Positions 1 to 8,711 of a DNA stretch of 64,000 nt are shown piece by piece. The stretch comes from Flavobacteriaceae bacterium LSUCC0859 (GTDB lineage Bacteria; Bacteroidota; Bacteroidia; Flavobacteriales; Flavobacteriaceae). The stretch lies in the NCBI GenBank assembly GCA_022239325.1, contig JAKOGP010000004.1, positions 178,027 to 242,026 of the forward strand. The letters are read 5' to 3'. The notes under the pieces are model-generated. The model was not told the DNA's origin and did no database searches. It was given only the letters and a program-made list of their open reading frames with translations. The translations under genes were made by a program, and so were the position numbers. Each line of letters starts with the position of its first letter. Position 1 is the first letter of the stretch.

Positions 1-116
1 GATCTAATGAGCTCACCTTGAAGCCCTTTTTGAATAAATATCTTATCTACGGTTTCTTTGGCTTCTATAGCTTCTATAACCGCTCTAATCCCGTATATGT
101 GTGTTTGTTTCTCCAT
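1..116 (-). CDS. rlmB: 23S rRNA 2'-O-methyltransferase RlmB (TrmH family), N-terminal fragment
   Basis: Only the first 38 or so codons are inside the window; the gene continues past base 1. The translated start, MEKQTHIYGIRAVIEAIEA, followed by KIFIQKGLQGELI, matches the N-terminal substrate-binding domain of the SpoU/TrmH methyltransferase RlmB, in which an xxIYGIRxVxEAI segment is typical. The family methylates the 2'-hydroxyl of a conserved guanosine in the 23S rRNA peptidyl-transferase region. The ATG at 116-114 is the first in-frame start after an AT-rich gap. The catalytic SPOUT knot domain is not visible, so a related TrmH-family enzyme cannot be fully excluded. Confidence 0.8.
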   Translation of the reverse strand, partial: MEKQTHIYGIRAVIEAIEAKETVDKIFIQKGLQGELIR

Positions 117-131
117 GGCACAAAAGTAAAC

Positions 132-161
132 AAAAACCCCCTGCCAAGGGCAGGGGGTTTT
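132..161 (-). terminator. Rho-independent terminator
   Basis: A perfect 9-bp stem (137-145 with 149-157) with a 3-base loop is flanked by A-runs on one side and T-runs on the other. On the minus strand it ends in five T residues directly downstream of the 177-869 gene. The flanking A/T tracts could make it work in both directions. Confidence 0.8.
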
Positions 162-176
162 GATTGACTATTAATT

Positions 177-869
177 TTATTGATAATAATATGCTACGAT
201 AGGAACTAAGTCTACTGCCTCCTTAATTTTGATATTATTTTTTTTGATAAAGTTAGATATGGCTTCTTTCTTGTCCTTAAATAAAGTTAAAAGAGATTTT
301 TCTTTGAGTGATATTTTGTGATATTTGTTGTCCCTAGCCAACACATATACCTTAGTAATATCATTAAACTCTCCAGCTTTGTTGTTGTACCTACTAGAGA
401 CCCAGCCACTACTATTTGGATCTTTAAATATTTTTAATGGTTCTATGATCACCTTGTTGTCTTTTGGGGAGACTTGAAGATAAAACTTATCTGTGTCTTT
501 TAAATCCTGAAACTGTACCCCTTTTATTTTTGAAAAGACAAAGCTTTTTGTTGTGTCTTTGTTGTAGAGTATAAAGCCAGCAATGTTCTCTAATTGGAGA
601 GCTATATAGTCTTTCTCTCTATCTCCTGTTTTGAGAAATAGGTTGCTGTTGTATACGTTGTAAATAAGAGTTTTATTCTCTTTATAACTTCCATCGATGT
701 CTATGATAGTTCCCATAGACCAGTCATCTATAAAAAAGGGAGACCCTTTTACATCCGTTTGCCTTAATGAGAGGCCGTCATTCATATTAGCTGTTCCTCT
801 ATTACTTGTAATTTGGGCTGCGCTTATTTGAGCGAGTCCTAATAGACATAAAATCAGGTATTTTTTCAT
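177..869 (-). CDS. secreted protein of unknown function
   Basis: A 230-residue protein with a clear Sec signal peptide (MKKYLILCLLGLAQISAAQ, cleavage near residue 19) and no lipobox, so it is probably periplasmic or exported. The rest is polar and lysine-rich, with alternating short hydrophobic stretches that suggest beta structure to about residue 180 and a helical Lys-rich segment near the end (about 185-215). I do not recognise the family. It has its own downstream hairpin terminator and is followed by 108 bases holding the terminator of the SusC/D pair, so it looks monocistronic. The ATG at 869 is the only start that gives a signal peptide. Confidence 0.7.
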   Translation of the reverse strand: MKKYLILCLLGLAQISAAQITSNRGTANMNDGLSLRQTDVKGSPFFIDDWSMGTIIDIDGSYKENKTLIYNVYNSNLFLKTGDREKDYIALQLENIAGFILYNKDTTKSFVFSKIKGVQFQDLKDTDKFYLQVSPKDNKVIIEPLKIFKDPNSSGWVSSRYNNKAGEFNDITKVYVLARDNKYHKISLKEKSLLTLFKDKKEAISNFIKKNNIKIKEAVDLVPIVAYYYQ

Positions 870-920
870 GATTGCATTGTTTATTTAAATATAGCAAAAA
901 ACTATTTTGCCTTGTGATCA

Positions 921-956
921 AAAAAAAGGGCCTGTTTGTAATAAACGGCCCCTTTT
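921..956 (-). terminator. Rho-independent terminator of the first SusC/SusD pair
   Basis: A GC-rich stem (928-932 plus 934-937 pairing with 943-946 plus 947-951) has a single bulged base and is followed on the minus strand by seven T residues. It lies 22 bases past the stop codon of the 978-2411 gene. Confidence 0.8.
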
Positions 957-977
957 GCTAATTCAAATTAAATTGGA

Positions 978-2411
978 TTATTTATTAATCCAAAGTACGG
1001 TGTCTAAGTTGTCTGCCCCTTGAGCAGAAATAGCTGCATTATAGTTTTCTTCATTTAAGGCAGATGCTGTTGCAGAATACCCATGTCTTTGAGGAATACC
1101 TGTGGCATTACTTAAAAGGTCCTCAGGTGCTGTAAGAGATACGCCATAACCCATAGCATTTTGTCTTCTCCACTCCGCCCAGCTGTTATAGCCTTGCATG
1201 TACATTGCTACCCATTTTTCATAAGCTATGTCATTCTTGCTTGTGTATGGATTTGCCGCCACATACGCATCGGCGTCTGCGCTGTCTACGCCCCACTGAG
1301 CCATGGAGGCTTTTATAGCTTGAGCATATAATTCTGCAGTATTTTCTGAGGTCCAGCCTAAACTAGCAGCTTCTGCTCTTGCGAACAAACTTTCTGCGTA
1401 AGTATAAATCATAAGAGGTGCGTCTCCTTTATAAATAATATCTCCTGTGATGAAAGAATAATCATCTGTGGCTGAATTTGATTTTCCATAAGGAGCTCCA
1501 GCATAAACGCCTCCGTTAAAAGATTTAGCGGCCATTTTTTCCAATCTTGGGTCTTCTGGAGCTATGTTGGTTCCAGATCCAATCAGTGCATTTACAAAAA
1601 CATCACTTACTAGGTAATCCCTTCTTGTTTCAAAGCGATCTTGCCATGGATTGTCATTGGTATCCTCACTTAAGAATGTGTAGTAAAGGTTATTGCTGTT
1701 ACTGTCTATAGATCCGTTATATGCCTCTGAGAATTTTGCTCGTCCAGTGGAAGGATCTGCTTTAGACAATCTCAATGCCATTGTCATTTTAATGGTATTG
1801 GCAAACATACGCCACTTAGACATATCTCCTCTAAATAAGATATCTCCTTTAGGACCGTTACCATTATTAATCATATTAAGAGCACTATCTAATTCTGCAA
1901 AAATAGCGGTGTATACAGATTGTTGGCTGTCAAACTTAGGGTACTGACTTTCCAAACCTCCTAATGCTTCGCTGTATGGAATCATTCCCCAAATATCAGT
2001 CATTTGATGGAAGTAGTAGGATTTTAGAATAGTTGCAGCTGCAATTTGATTTGCATTAGATCCGTTGGCTTGAGCTGCCACTTTGGTCTCCTCATTGGTA
2101 TTGAGTTCAATGACCTTTTGTAAGTCTGTTAAAGTTGCATAAAAACCATTAAAACTCCAGTTCAAGGTTTGGTATCTAGATTCCTCATCGTACTGACCAT
2201 TAGATAAATATTGAACATAGAGGTTGGGTGTTGTTGCAGCTACATGTCCCCCCAAAGTGAGTTGAGCGTTTGTCATAAGTGAGGCCGTAGAGGCTGCACT
2301 AGGGCTGTTTGGGTCTACGTTGGTGTCTCCAAAATCTACAGTGTCACAAGAAGCTAAGCCTATAAAACCTGCCAGTAACAATGTCTTTATATTTTTTGAT
2401 ATATTTTTCAT
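978..2411 (-). CDS. SusD/RagB-family outer-membrane substrate-binding lipoprotein
   Basis: This 477-residue protein has a lipoprotein signal (GLASC, Cys at about residue 22) and the helical, TPR-like organisation of the SusD/RagB superfamily; the start after the lipobox, with NVDPNSP and an early helix hairpin, resembles the SusD-like_2 branch. SusD proteins sit on the cell surface as a lid over a SusC porin and capture the ligand. The partner SusC lies 12 bases upstream (2424-5534), so the two form one operon read on the minus strand. No glycoside hydrolase, sulfatase or anti-sigma gene is nearby, which gives no support for a polysaccharide ligand. The ligand cannot be told from sequence. 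Confidence 0.9.
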   Translation of the reverse strand: MKNISKNIKTLLLAGFIGLASCDTVDFGDTNVDPNSPSAASTASLMTNAQLTLGGHVAATTPNLYVQYLSNGQYDEESRYQTLNWSFNGFYATLTDLQKVIELNTNEETKVAAQANGSNANQIAAATILKSYYFHQMTDIWGMIPYSEALGGLESQYPKFDSQQSVYTAIFAELDSALNMINNGNGPKGDILFRGDMSKWRMFANTIKMTMALRLSKADPSTGRAKFSEAYNGSIDSNSNNLYYTFLSEDTNDNPWQDRFETRRDYLVSDVFVNALIGSGTNIAPEDPRLEKMAAKSFNGGVYAGAPYGKSNSATDDYSFITGDIIYKGDAPLMIYTYAESLFARAEAASLGWTSENTAELYAQAIKASMAQWGVDSADADAYVAANPYTSKNDIAYEKWVAMYMQGYNSWAEWRRQNAMGYGVSLTAPEDLLSNATGIPQRHGYSATASALNEENYNAAISAQGADNLDTVLWINK

Positions 2412-2423
2412 TTTTAAAAACTT

Positions 2424-5400
2424 TTAGAACGTTAATTTAACATTTAAACCAATGGTTCTGACGTTTGGTAACTGACCACCTTCAGTCCATGGCACTCCAT
2501 TTCTAAGTTCAATCTCTGAAGGGTCTAAACCTGGAATAGCAGAGTGGATTAGCCAAAGGTTATTGGCAAAAACACCAATATTAGCTCCTTTGAATGGAGT
2601 TTTATCTGTAACAGCTTTTGGAAGGGTATAGTCCAAACGCATGGTTCTTAATTTCACGTAAGAAGCGTCATACAACCATCTTTCATGAAGGGCGAATAAT
2701 CTTCCCCAGTATGTAGCAGCTTCTACATTCATAGAAACTGGAGCCCCAGAAGTTTCATCTACCCCTTCAATCAGAACACCTCCACCATCTGCAACGGCGT
2801 CACGAACTGGGTTTCCTAGGTTATTGTTTCCTACAGTTTCTATCCCCAAACCTGAGTAGTTATTAAACATTCTAGTTACAGAGAATACTTTTCCTCCTTT
2901 TTGGAAGTCTATATCAAAACCTAAATTGAAGTTTTTGTAAGCAATGTTGTTAGTCATACCTCCCGTGAAGTCTGGAAGAACATTTCCTAAATACTGATCT
3001 GTGTCATATCTGGGTGCTCCAGAGCTTGATAGTATCATATTTCCAGCCTCATCTCTTCTAAAAGCTCTACCGTAGATAGCTCCCCACTCTTCACCTCTGC
3101 GTTCTTGAAGCTGTATACCTCTCCAAGAAGATGAAAGGACGTTCACATCTATCCCTTCTGCAATTTGGTTTACGTATCTGTTAAGAGTAGCGAAGTTTGC
3201 ATTTAACTCCCAAGAGAAATTATTTCCTTGTAACGGAATGGCATTAAAACCAACTTCAAAACCTTTGTAGAATTGTTCGCCTGAATTGGCCAATGTAGAA
3301 GTATATCCTGTGGCACCGTCTAAAGAGATACTAGCAGGTAAGTTAGAATCTGTTTTTTCAAAGTATGTAAGATCTAATCCTAATCTGTTTCCAAAAAACT
3401 TTAATTCTGTTCCCAATTCAATTTCTTCTCTAACCCCACCTTGTAATAAGGAGTTAGGGAATTGACCTCTTACAGAAAGTGTCCCATCTGAACCGTATGG
3501 AGTTCCTACAGCATAGGTTTCTGCCAGTTGGTATACGTTTGGAAATCTTGGTGCTTGTGCAAAAGAGGCTCTAAGTTTACCAAAAGAAAGTATTTCATTA
3601 TTTTCAATCAAATTAGAAAAAATAAAACTCGCAGATCCTCCAAAAGTATCTACTCTGTTAGCGTCCGGGTTAGCAGTGGAGCTCCAGTCAAAACGCGCAG
3701 AACCGTCTAAGTATAAGATGCCTTTATAACCAAATGAAGCTTTCGCAAATGCAGACCTTCTCTTATTTGTAGAAAAATAACTTGAAAGGCTAGGTCTATC
3801 TACAGAGGTGTTAAGACTGTAAAAATCTACAGTTGTTAGCCCTCCTACAGACCCTGCAGTAGTACTTTTAGAAGCGATTGTTTGAATTTCAAAACCAGCA
3901 GAGGCAGACACATCTATGTCTTCTGTTAGTTGCTTTTGGTAGTTTACAATACCAAAGAGTTCGTCAGAAGAATCTATGCTTTCACTTTCATTGTAAGAGG
4001 GTAAGTTAAGTCCTCCCCATGCTGTTCTGTTGTTATATTCATATGAGTTAACGGTCTTTCTTAATTCTAGGGTTGCATTTAGTGCATCATTAACTGTGTA
4101 GGTTAAACCAATCTTACCGTAGGTAGAGTTTTTATTTTGAAAGTTTAAATTTTCAAATGGCTCAAAAAACGGTGAGTCCCAATACAGAGGAGTCGTATTT
4201 GTTGGACTATTTAAGTTCCATGAAACAATTTGTCCGTTTCTTCTGTATTCTCTAAGTCGGTCCATGTCTAACTGACGTTGCCACCATTGGTTGAAGTTAG
4301 AACCTAAGTTTCCATAACCATTGTCTGGAAAGTTTTTAGTTCTTCTGTCTTGGTAGTTTACATTCATGAAAGCCTCTAGCTTATCATTAATATTTAAGCT
4401 TGCATTGATTGAAGCTTGTACCGTATTTCTATCTGAGTTTGGAGAAACAGATGTTCTGTCAATATTAATTAATGAGGCTCTTACGGCATAACCATCTCCA
4501 CCTTTTGAGAAATTTAGGGCTGTGTTATTGGTGATTCCTGTGTCATAGAAATCCTTAACATTATTAGGATTTGGAGAGAAAGGTCTCAATTGACCAAATT
4601 CAGGGTCTCCTTCTATCCATGAATCCCAATGTCTTACTAATTGACCATCCATTCTTGGACCCCAAGACTCATCTGCATAGTATTCTACCATACTCTGTCC
4701 GTCAAAAGCTGCCCAAGAAGCTGGGTGTTGGCTTGGGTTGAAAGAGAAGGTGTTAAATTCCTGAGAATAACCACCTCCATATTCATTCTGATATTCAGGA
4801 AGTAAGTACACATCTTCTAAGGCGGTTGAGTGATTTAAAGTAACAACACTTTCTCCGCTTTTAGCTTGTTTGGTCGTAATAATAATTACCCCGTTTATCC
4901 CCTGAGGTCCAAATAAAGCAGTAGCGGCTGCACCCTTAAGAACTGACATCTCTTCAATGTCATCTGTGTTTATATCAGAAGATGAATTTACTTTAATATT
5001 GTCTACAATAAAAAGTACGTTTGTGTTACCTCTTAATCTAATATTAGAATTTCCAAAACCTGTACTTGGTGCCCCAACAAATTGAACCCCTGCTACTTTT
5101 CCTGCTAAGGCGTTACTTACATCTGTTTCTCTTGATCTGACCAAGTTTTCACTTTTCACAGTTTGTTGTGCAAATCCAAGGCTTTTTTTGTCTCTTTTAA
5201 TACCCAATGCAGTGACTACCACTTCTTCAAGTGCTTGAGCGTCTTCTTGCATTTGAATATTAATGACGTTGGAAGAGCCAACTACTGCAGTTGCCTCTTT
5301 AAGTCCGATGTAAGTGAATACTAGGGTCTCACCGACACTAGCGGTGATGCTGTAGTTTCCATCAAAATCTGACTGTGTTCCATTGGTGGTTCCTTGAACA

Positions 5401-5534
5401 AGAATGTTCACACCTCCAAGGGGAACATTGTTTTGATCAGAAACAGTCCCTGAAATTGTTTTCTCTTGTGCAAAAGAAAGCTGCACAACGAACGCTAGGA
5501 GTAGCGTGAAAATTCCATTTAAAGTTGTTTTCAT
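2424..5534 (-). CDS. SusC/RagA-family TonB-dependent outer-membrane transporter
   Basis: A 1036-residue protein. In order it has a signal peptide ending LSFAQ (residue 23), a carboxypeptidase-regulatory-like beta-sandwich (about 25-100, with DFDGNYSI), a TonB box-like EEVVVTALG (about 103-111), a plug domain (about 115-225, ending in the GVIIITTK segment) and a beta-barrel ending in an aromatic residue (VKLTF). SusC proteins import ligands captured by SusD using energy from TonB-ExbBD. The usual plug signature VDG is VDN here. A near-perfect bipartite promoter lies 27 bases upstream of the ATG. Its first 25 residues are almost identical to those of the second SusC in this window (8712-11939), although the barrels differ strongly. 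Confidence 0.95.
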   Translation of the reverse strand: MKTTLNGIFTLLLAFVVQLSFAQEKTISGTVSDQNNVPLGGVNILVQGTTNGTQSDFDGNYSITASVGETLVFTYIGLKEATAVVGSSNVINIQMQEDAQALEEVVVTALGIKRDKKSLGFAQQTVKSENLVRSRETDVSNALAGKVAGVQFVGAPSTGFGNSNIRLRGNTNVLFIVDNIKVNSSSDINTDDIEEMSVLKGAAATALFGPQGINGVIIITTKQAKSGESVVTLNHSTALEDVYLLPEYQNEYGGGYSQEFNTFSFNPSQHPASWAAFDGQSMVEYYADESWGPRMDGQLVRHWDSWIEGDPEFGQLRPFSPNPNNVKDFYDTGITNNTALNFSKGGDGYAVRASLINIDRTSVSPNSDRNTVQASINASLNINDKLEAFMNVNYQDRRTKNFPDNGYGNLGSNFNQWWQRQLDMDRLREYRRNGQIVSWNLNSPTNTTPLYWDSPFFEPFENLNFQNKNSTYGKIGLTYTVNDALNATLELRKTVNSYEYNNRTAWGGLNLPSYNESESIDSSDELFGIVNYQKQLTEDIDVSASAGFEIQTIASKSTTAGSVGGLTTVDFYSLNTSVDRPSLSSYFSTNKRRSAFAKASFGYKGILYLDGSARFDWSSTANPDANRVDTFGGSASFIFSNLIENNEILSFGKLRASFAQAPRFPNVYQLAETYAVGTPYGSDGTLSVRGQFPNSLLQGGVREEIELGTELKFFGNRLGLDLTYFEKTDSNLPASISLDGATGYTSTLANSGEQFYKGFEVGFNAIPLQGNNFSWELNANFATLNRYVNQIAEGIDVNVLSSSWRGIQLQERRGEEWGAIYGRAFRRDEAGNMILSSSGAPRYDTDQYLGNVLPDFTGGMTNNIAYKNFNLGFDIDFQKGGKVFSVTRMFNNYSGLGIETVGNNNLGNPVRDAVADGGGVLIEGVDETSGAPVSMNVEAATYWGRLFALHERWLYDASYVKLRTMRLDYTLPKAVTDKTPFKGANIGVFANNLWLIHSAIPGLDPSEIELRNGVPWTEGGQLPNVRTIGLNVKLTF

Positions 5535-5561
5535 TATTGGTTAGATTTTTAGTTAAGAAAA

Positions 5562-5592
5562 CAAAGTTGAACAAAATATTCTACTTATCAAA
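5562..5592 (-). promoter_or_regulatory. Bacteroidota-type promoter of the first SusC/SusD pair
   Basis: Read on the minus strand, TTTG (5592-5589) is followed by exactly 19 bases and then CAACTTTG (5569-5562), which matches the -7 consensus TAnnTTTG at all fixed positions but the first. The element ends 27 bases before the susC start codon, the same distance seen for other promoters in this window. A second TATTTTTG on the same strand at 5660-5653 has no clear -33 partner. Confidence 0.6.
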
Positions 5593-5683
5593 ATTTTTTA
5601 TAATACATATACATATTTTTTATTTTTATTTTTAAATCAATTAACTCTTCTTCAAAAATAAAGTTGAATACAATTAATTTTTA

Positions 5684-7282
5684 TTAATTAGAATCTAATT
5701 CTATTGCATTGCCCTCCCAGTCAGGGTCAGACGCTCCAATCCATTTATTTGCTAATGTATCTAACATAATGGCATTGACTCTTCCATTGTAGGCAACTTT
5801 ATTTTGAATAAAATAAGGTACACTCATATCATTTAGTTCTGTTAGTGTTTTTTCACTCCATTTAATGCCTTTGTGTCCCTCTATCTGTATGCTGTCATTT
5901 ACAGGGTAAACCCTACCTCTAGCTATGGCTTGATCCAGATTTAATTCTAAATCAATAATGTTTTTTATAGTTTGAACAATGGCAGTCACAATCTTATTCC
6001 CTCCAGCAGCACCAAGAGCTAGTATAACCTTATTGTTTTTGCTTACCAGTGTTGGGCTTATATGAGAATTAGCGCGATCTCCGGGTTTGTAATCTCCCAA
6101 ATATCCTCCCATTGTTACTGCATAAAGAAATCCTAGTCCTTTAGTTGTAACTTTAGAGCCCATTAGAGGTCCTATGGTTTGTGTGAGCGAAATAACCATG
6201 CCATTTTTGTCTGCTGATGTCAGATGAGAAGTGTGTCCCTGAGGTACATTCCATGACACTGGTTCATTTTCTTTTTTTAAGTAAATATTCCTTATATTTT
6301 TTTTTATAAGTTGTGCTTCTTTTTCACTTGTTTCAAATGATAAGATGCTTTTTAAGCTGTCTTTATTCGTTTGATACTTTCTTTTTTCATAAGCAATCCT
6401 AATGGATTCATTTGTTACATAAATGTCTTCTGCCTCTTTTTCCAAGCTTAAATTAAAATGATTTAATATGTTTAATATGTTTAAAGTAATGGCTCCAAAG
6501 GAGGGTAGGTATAGTGATTCTACTAGATATCCTTTATAATAAGTTTTTAAAATTTTAGATTTTTTGACTTGATAATTTTTCAAATCTTCTAAGGATATAT
6601 AGCCACCATTACTTTGAATATCTGCGGCTATTTTCTTTGCAATTTCACCCTCATAAAATCCTTTTCTTCCACGATCTTTTATGGCTGTAAGTGTTTTTGC
6701 AAGATCTTCTTGAATAAATAAGTCTGAGGTATTGTAAGTGCTTCCGTCTTTTTTTAAAAAGTGGTAGGAACTCCCTTTATTTTTTTCAATACTTTTCTTA
6801 GCAAGTTGATGTCTATAAACTTCTCCCTCCAGTAAGTTAAAACCAAATTTTGCATAATTTATAGCTGGCTTCATTATAATGTCTAAACTAAGATTACCAT
6901 GCGTTTTCTGCAATTCCAATAAACCTGCAACCACGCCGGGAACACCTATTGTTTTATATCCATCTTTGTCATTGGTGTTTTCTTTAAAACTAATTGGTAC
7001 TACTGTGGAGGCATCAATACCAGAAGTTTCATTCAAATTTTTCACTATAGCTTGAAGCCTTCCGCCAATACCGCTCATACTTGGCTCTACTACAGCTAAT
7101 GTAAAAGCTGCAGCTACAGCTGCGTCTGCTGCATTACCTCCAAGTTTATACATTTCTATTCCAGCTTTAGTCGCTAGAGGGTGTGCAGTTGAGATACTAT
7201 TGTTTTTATACTGACTTTTTTGATTACAGCCTACAGATGTTATAGTGCTAAAAACTAATAAGCATATTAATAATTTTTTCAT
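5684..7282 (-). CDS. ggt: gamma-glutamyltransferase (GGT) family lipoprotein
   Basis: This 532-residue member of the Ntn-hydrolase gamma-glutamyltranspeptidase family transfers or hydrolyses the gamma-glutamyl group of glutathione and similar peptides. The large subunit opens with the typical ATKAGIEMYKLGGNAADAAVA stretch; the pro-enzyme is cut before the catalytic Thr351 in GHTSHLT, and the small subunit carries a GPLMGSK region and the GAAGG segment. The N-terminus (to Cys19 in SVGC) looks like a lipoprotein signal, so it probably works in the periplasm or on a membrane face. The usual GSGIGGGG-type loop reads SGIGGRLQ here. It lies between two SusC/D pairs: 150 bases upstream of the first susC and 66 bases downstream of the second susD, the latter gap holding a terminator. 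It may therefore depend on read-through or on an unrecognised promoter. Confidence 0.88.
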   Translation of the reverse strand: MKKLLICLLVFSTITSVGCNQKSQYKNNSISTAHPLATKAGIEMYKLGGNAADAAVAAAFTLAVVEPSMSGIGGRLQAIVKNLNETSGIDASTVVPISFKENTNDKDGYKTIGVPGVVAGLLELQKTHGNLSLDIIMKPAINYAKFGFNLLEGEVYRHQLAKKSIEKNKGSSYHFLKKDGSTYNTSDLFIQEDLAKTLTAIKDRGRKGFYEGEIAKKIAADIQSNGGYISLEDLKNYQVKKSKILKTYYKGYLVESLYLPSFGAITLNILNILNHFNLSLEKEAEDIYVTNESIRIAYEKRKYQTNKDSLKSILSFETSEKEAQLIKKNIRNIYLKKENEPVSWNVPQGHTSHLTSADKNGMVISLTQTIGPLMGSKVTTKGLGFLYAVTMGGYLGDYKPGDRANSHISPTLVSKNNKVILALGAAGGNKIVTAIVQTIKNIIDLELNLDQAIARGRVYPVNDSIQIEGHKGIKWSEKTLTELNDMSVPYFIQNKVAYNGRVNAIMLDTLANKWIGASDPDWEGNAIELDSN

Positions 7283-7300
7283 ATAATGATATTTTTAGTC

Positions 7301-7330
7301 AAAAAAAAAGCCACCTACTTAGGTGGCTTT
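7301..7330 (-). terminator. Rho-independent terminator between the second susD and ggt
   Basis: A 7-bp GC-rich stem (7310-7316 with 7321-7327), extended by A-T pairs, is followed on the minus strand by nine T residues. It sits between the stop codon of the SusD gene and the start of ggt, so ggt expression needs read-through or initiation inside the remaining 18 bases or the hairpin. Confidence 0.85.
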
Positions 7331-7348
7331 AAATTAGCATAAATAATT

Positions 7349-8692
7349 TTAATTATTGATGTCTGTTTTTACGAATATATCAACAAGACCTGGGAAATTT
7401 GAGTTTGAAGCTTGTTCTGCAGAAGAATATAAAAATCTCTGTGGAATTACGTCAGTATTAGAATTCTTAATTGGAACATTGATCAAGTTGTTAGTTCTGT
7501 TTACGTCTAGAAAACTTGGAACTCCAATTACTGAACAATATTTTTCAAAAAGAGATTCCTTAATCATGGCGTTAAAAGCAGAAGATTCACCATGACTTAC
7601 CATACCACCTGCTTGAAAGTCTGCCAATACATATGCGTCATAAGTAGTTCCAAATTTAGCAGCATTAGAGGCTCTTACTTTGTTAATCGCTGCCAAAGAG
7701 TTTTCAGCTAAATTTAGTCTTGCTGCTGCTTCTGCTATAATCATTTGAACTTCTTCAAAGGATACTACAGGGAAATTTCTGGTTTGAGCTGCAAAGCCAT
7801 CAGTTGTGTTCATGCTAAGCCCATTTGGTGCTACATAGAAATTGTATCTTGCAGTTTCATCAGTTTTAGCGTTACCTCTGTATACATCTTCACCATCTTT
7901 TAGAAGTCTAGACATATAGCTGTTTTCAACTTTTAAGTAGTCTTGTCTTTGTTCTACTTCAAATTGCCAAAAAAGGTTTTCTCCGTAGTTAGCAGTAGTA
8001 TGTTTAATACTCCAATCATTATCATTACTACTAAAATTTGCAGCTACTGCAGCGTCATGTGCATTTTGGTATTCTCCCAAAGATAAAAGATACCTAGCTT
8101 TCAGAGCGTTTCCAACTTGTGCCCATGAGGATGAAGTTGCAAAAACATTATTAGCTGCGCTTGCAGAGCCTGCTTTCGCAATCCCTTGATCAATTAAACC
8201 TATAGCAGCTCTGATTACAGCTTCTTGTTCTTCATAAACTGGATCTGCAAAATCTAAACTATTTACTTCTGCGTAAGGTACGTCATTAAAAACTAATGCA
8301 GCTTCTGCAAAATAATAACCTTCCAATATTAAGGCTTGACCTTCAACTAAGGCATTTCCGCCATCTTGTGCTTTTTGCTTTGCTATTTGAGTTTGAGATA
8401 TTCCTCTTCCATAAAGGTCATCCCATACTTCGTCAAAGTCAGCACCAGTTACTGAGTATAAATTTAAGGTTCCATATTGTCTGTCTACACCTGTTAATTG
8501 ATCGGAGAAGATTGCTCCATATCTAGCAGGTTCCGCCTCTGCAATTGAGGCAACATTTAGCAACGCATGATTTAAAAGCAAACTAATAGGAGCGTCTGTA
8601 AACTCATTGGGGTTGTCATTTAATCCTTCTACAGGAGCCTCACACGAAATGAGTGCAAACACAGATAGGATTGATGCTATATATTTTTTCAT
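7349..8692 (-). CDS. SusD/RagB-family outer-membrane substrate-binding lipoprotein (second pair)
   Basis: A 447-residue protein with a lipoprotein signal (FALISC, Cys17) followed by the acidic, Asn/Pro-containing start common after SusD lipoboxes (GLNDNPNEF). The rest is the helix-rich SusD-like fold with an IIAEAAARLN segment near the C-terminus. It is encoded 20 bases downstream of a SusC gene (8712-11939) and clearly forms the surface lid of that transporter. Sequence similarity to the first SusD in the window is low beyond the fold-level pattern, so the two pairs probably bind different ligands. Confidence 0.9.
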   Translation of the reverse strand: MKKYIASILSVFALISCEAPVEGLNDNPNEFTDAPISLLLNHALLNVASIAEAEPARYGAIFSDQLTGVDRQYGTLNLYSVTGADFDEVWDDLYGRGISQTQIAKQKAQDGGNALVEGQALILEGYYFAEAALVFNDVPYAEVNSLDFADPVYEEQEAVIRAAIGLIDQGIAKAGSASAANNVFATSSSWAQVGNALKARYLLSLGEYQNAHDAAVAANFSSNDNDWSIKHTTANYGENLFWQFEVEQRQDYLKVENSYMSRLLKDGEDVYRGNAKTDETARYNFYVAPNGLSMNTTDGFAAQTRNFPVVSFEEVQMIIAEAAARLNLAENSLAAINKVRASNAAKFGTTYDAYVLADFQAGGMVSHGESSAFNAMIKESLFEKYCSVIGVPSFLDVNRTNNLINVPIKNSNTDVIPQRFLYSSAEQASNSNFPGLVDIFVKTDINN

Positions 8693-8711
8693 AATTATTA
8701 TATTTTTGAGA

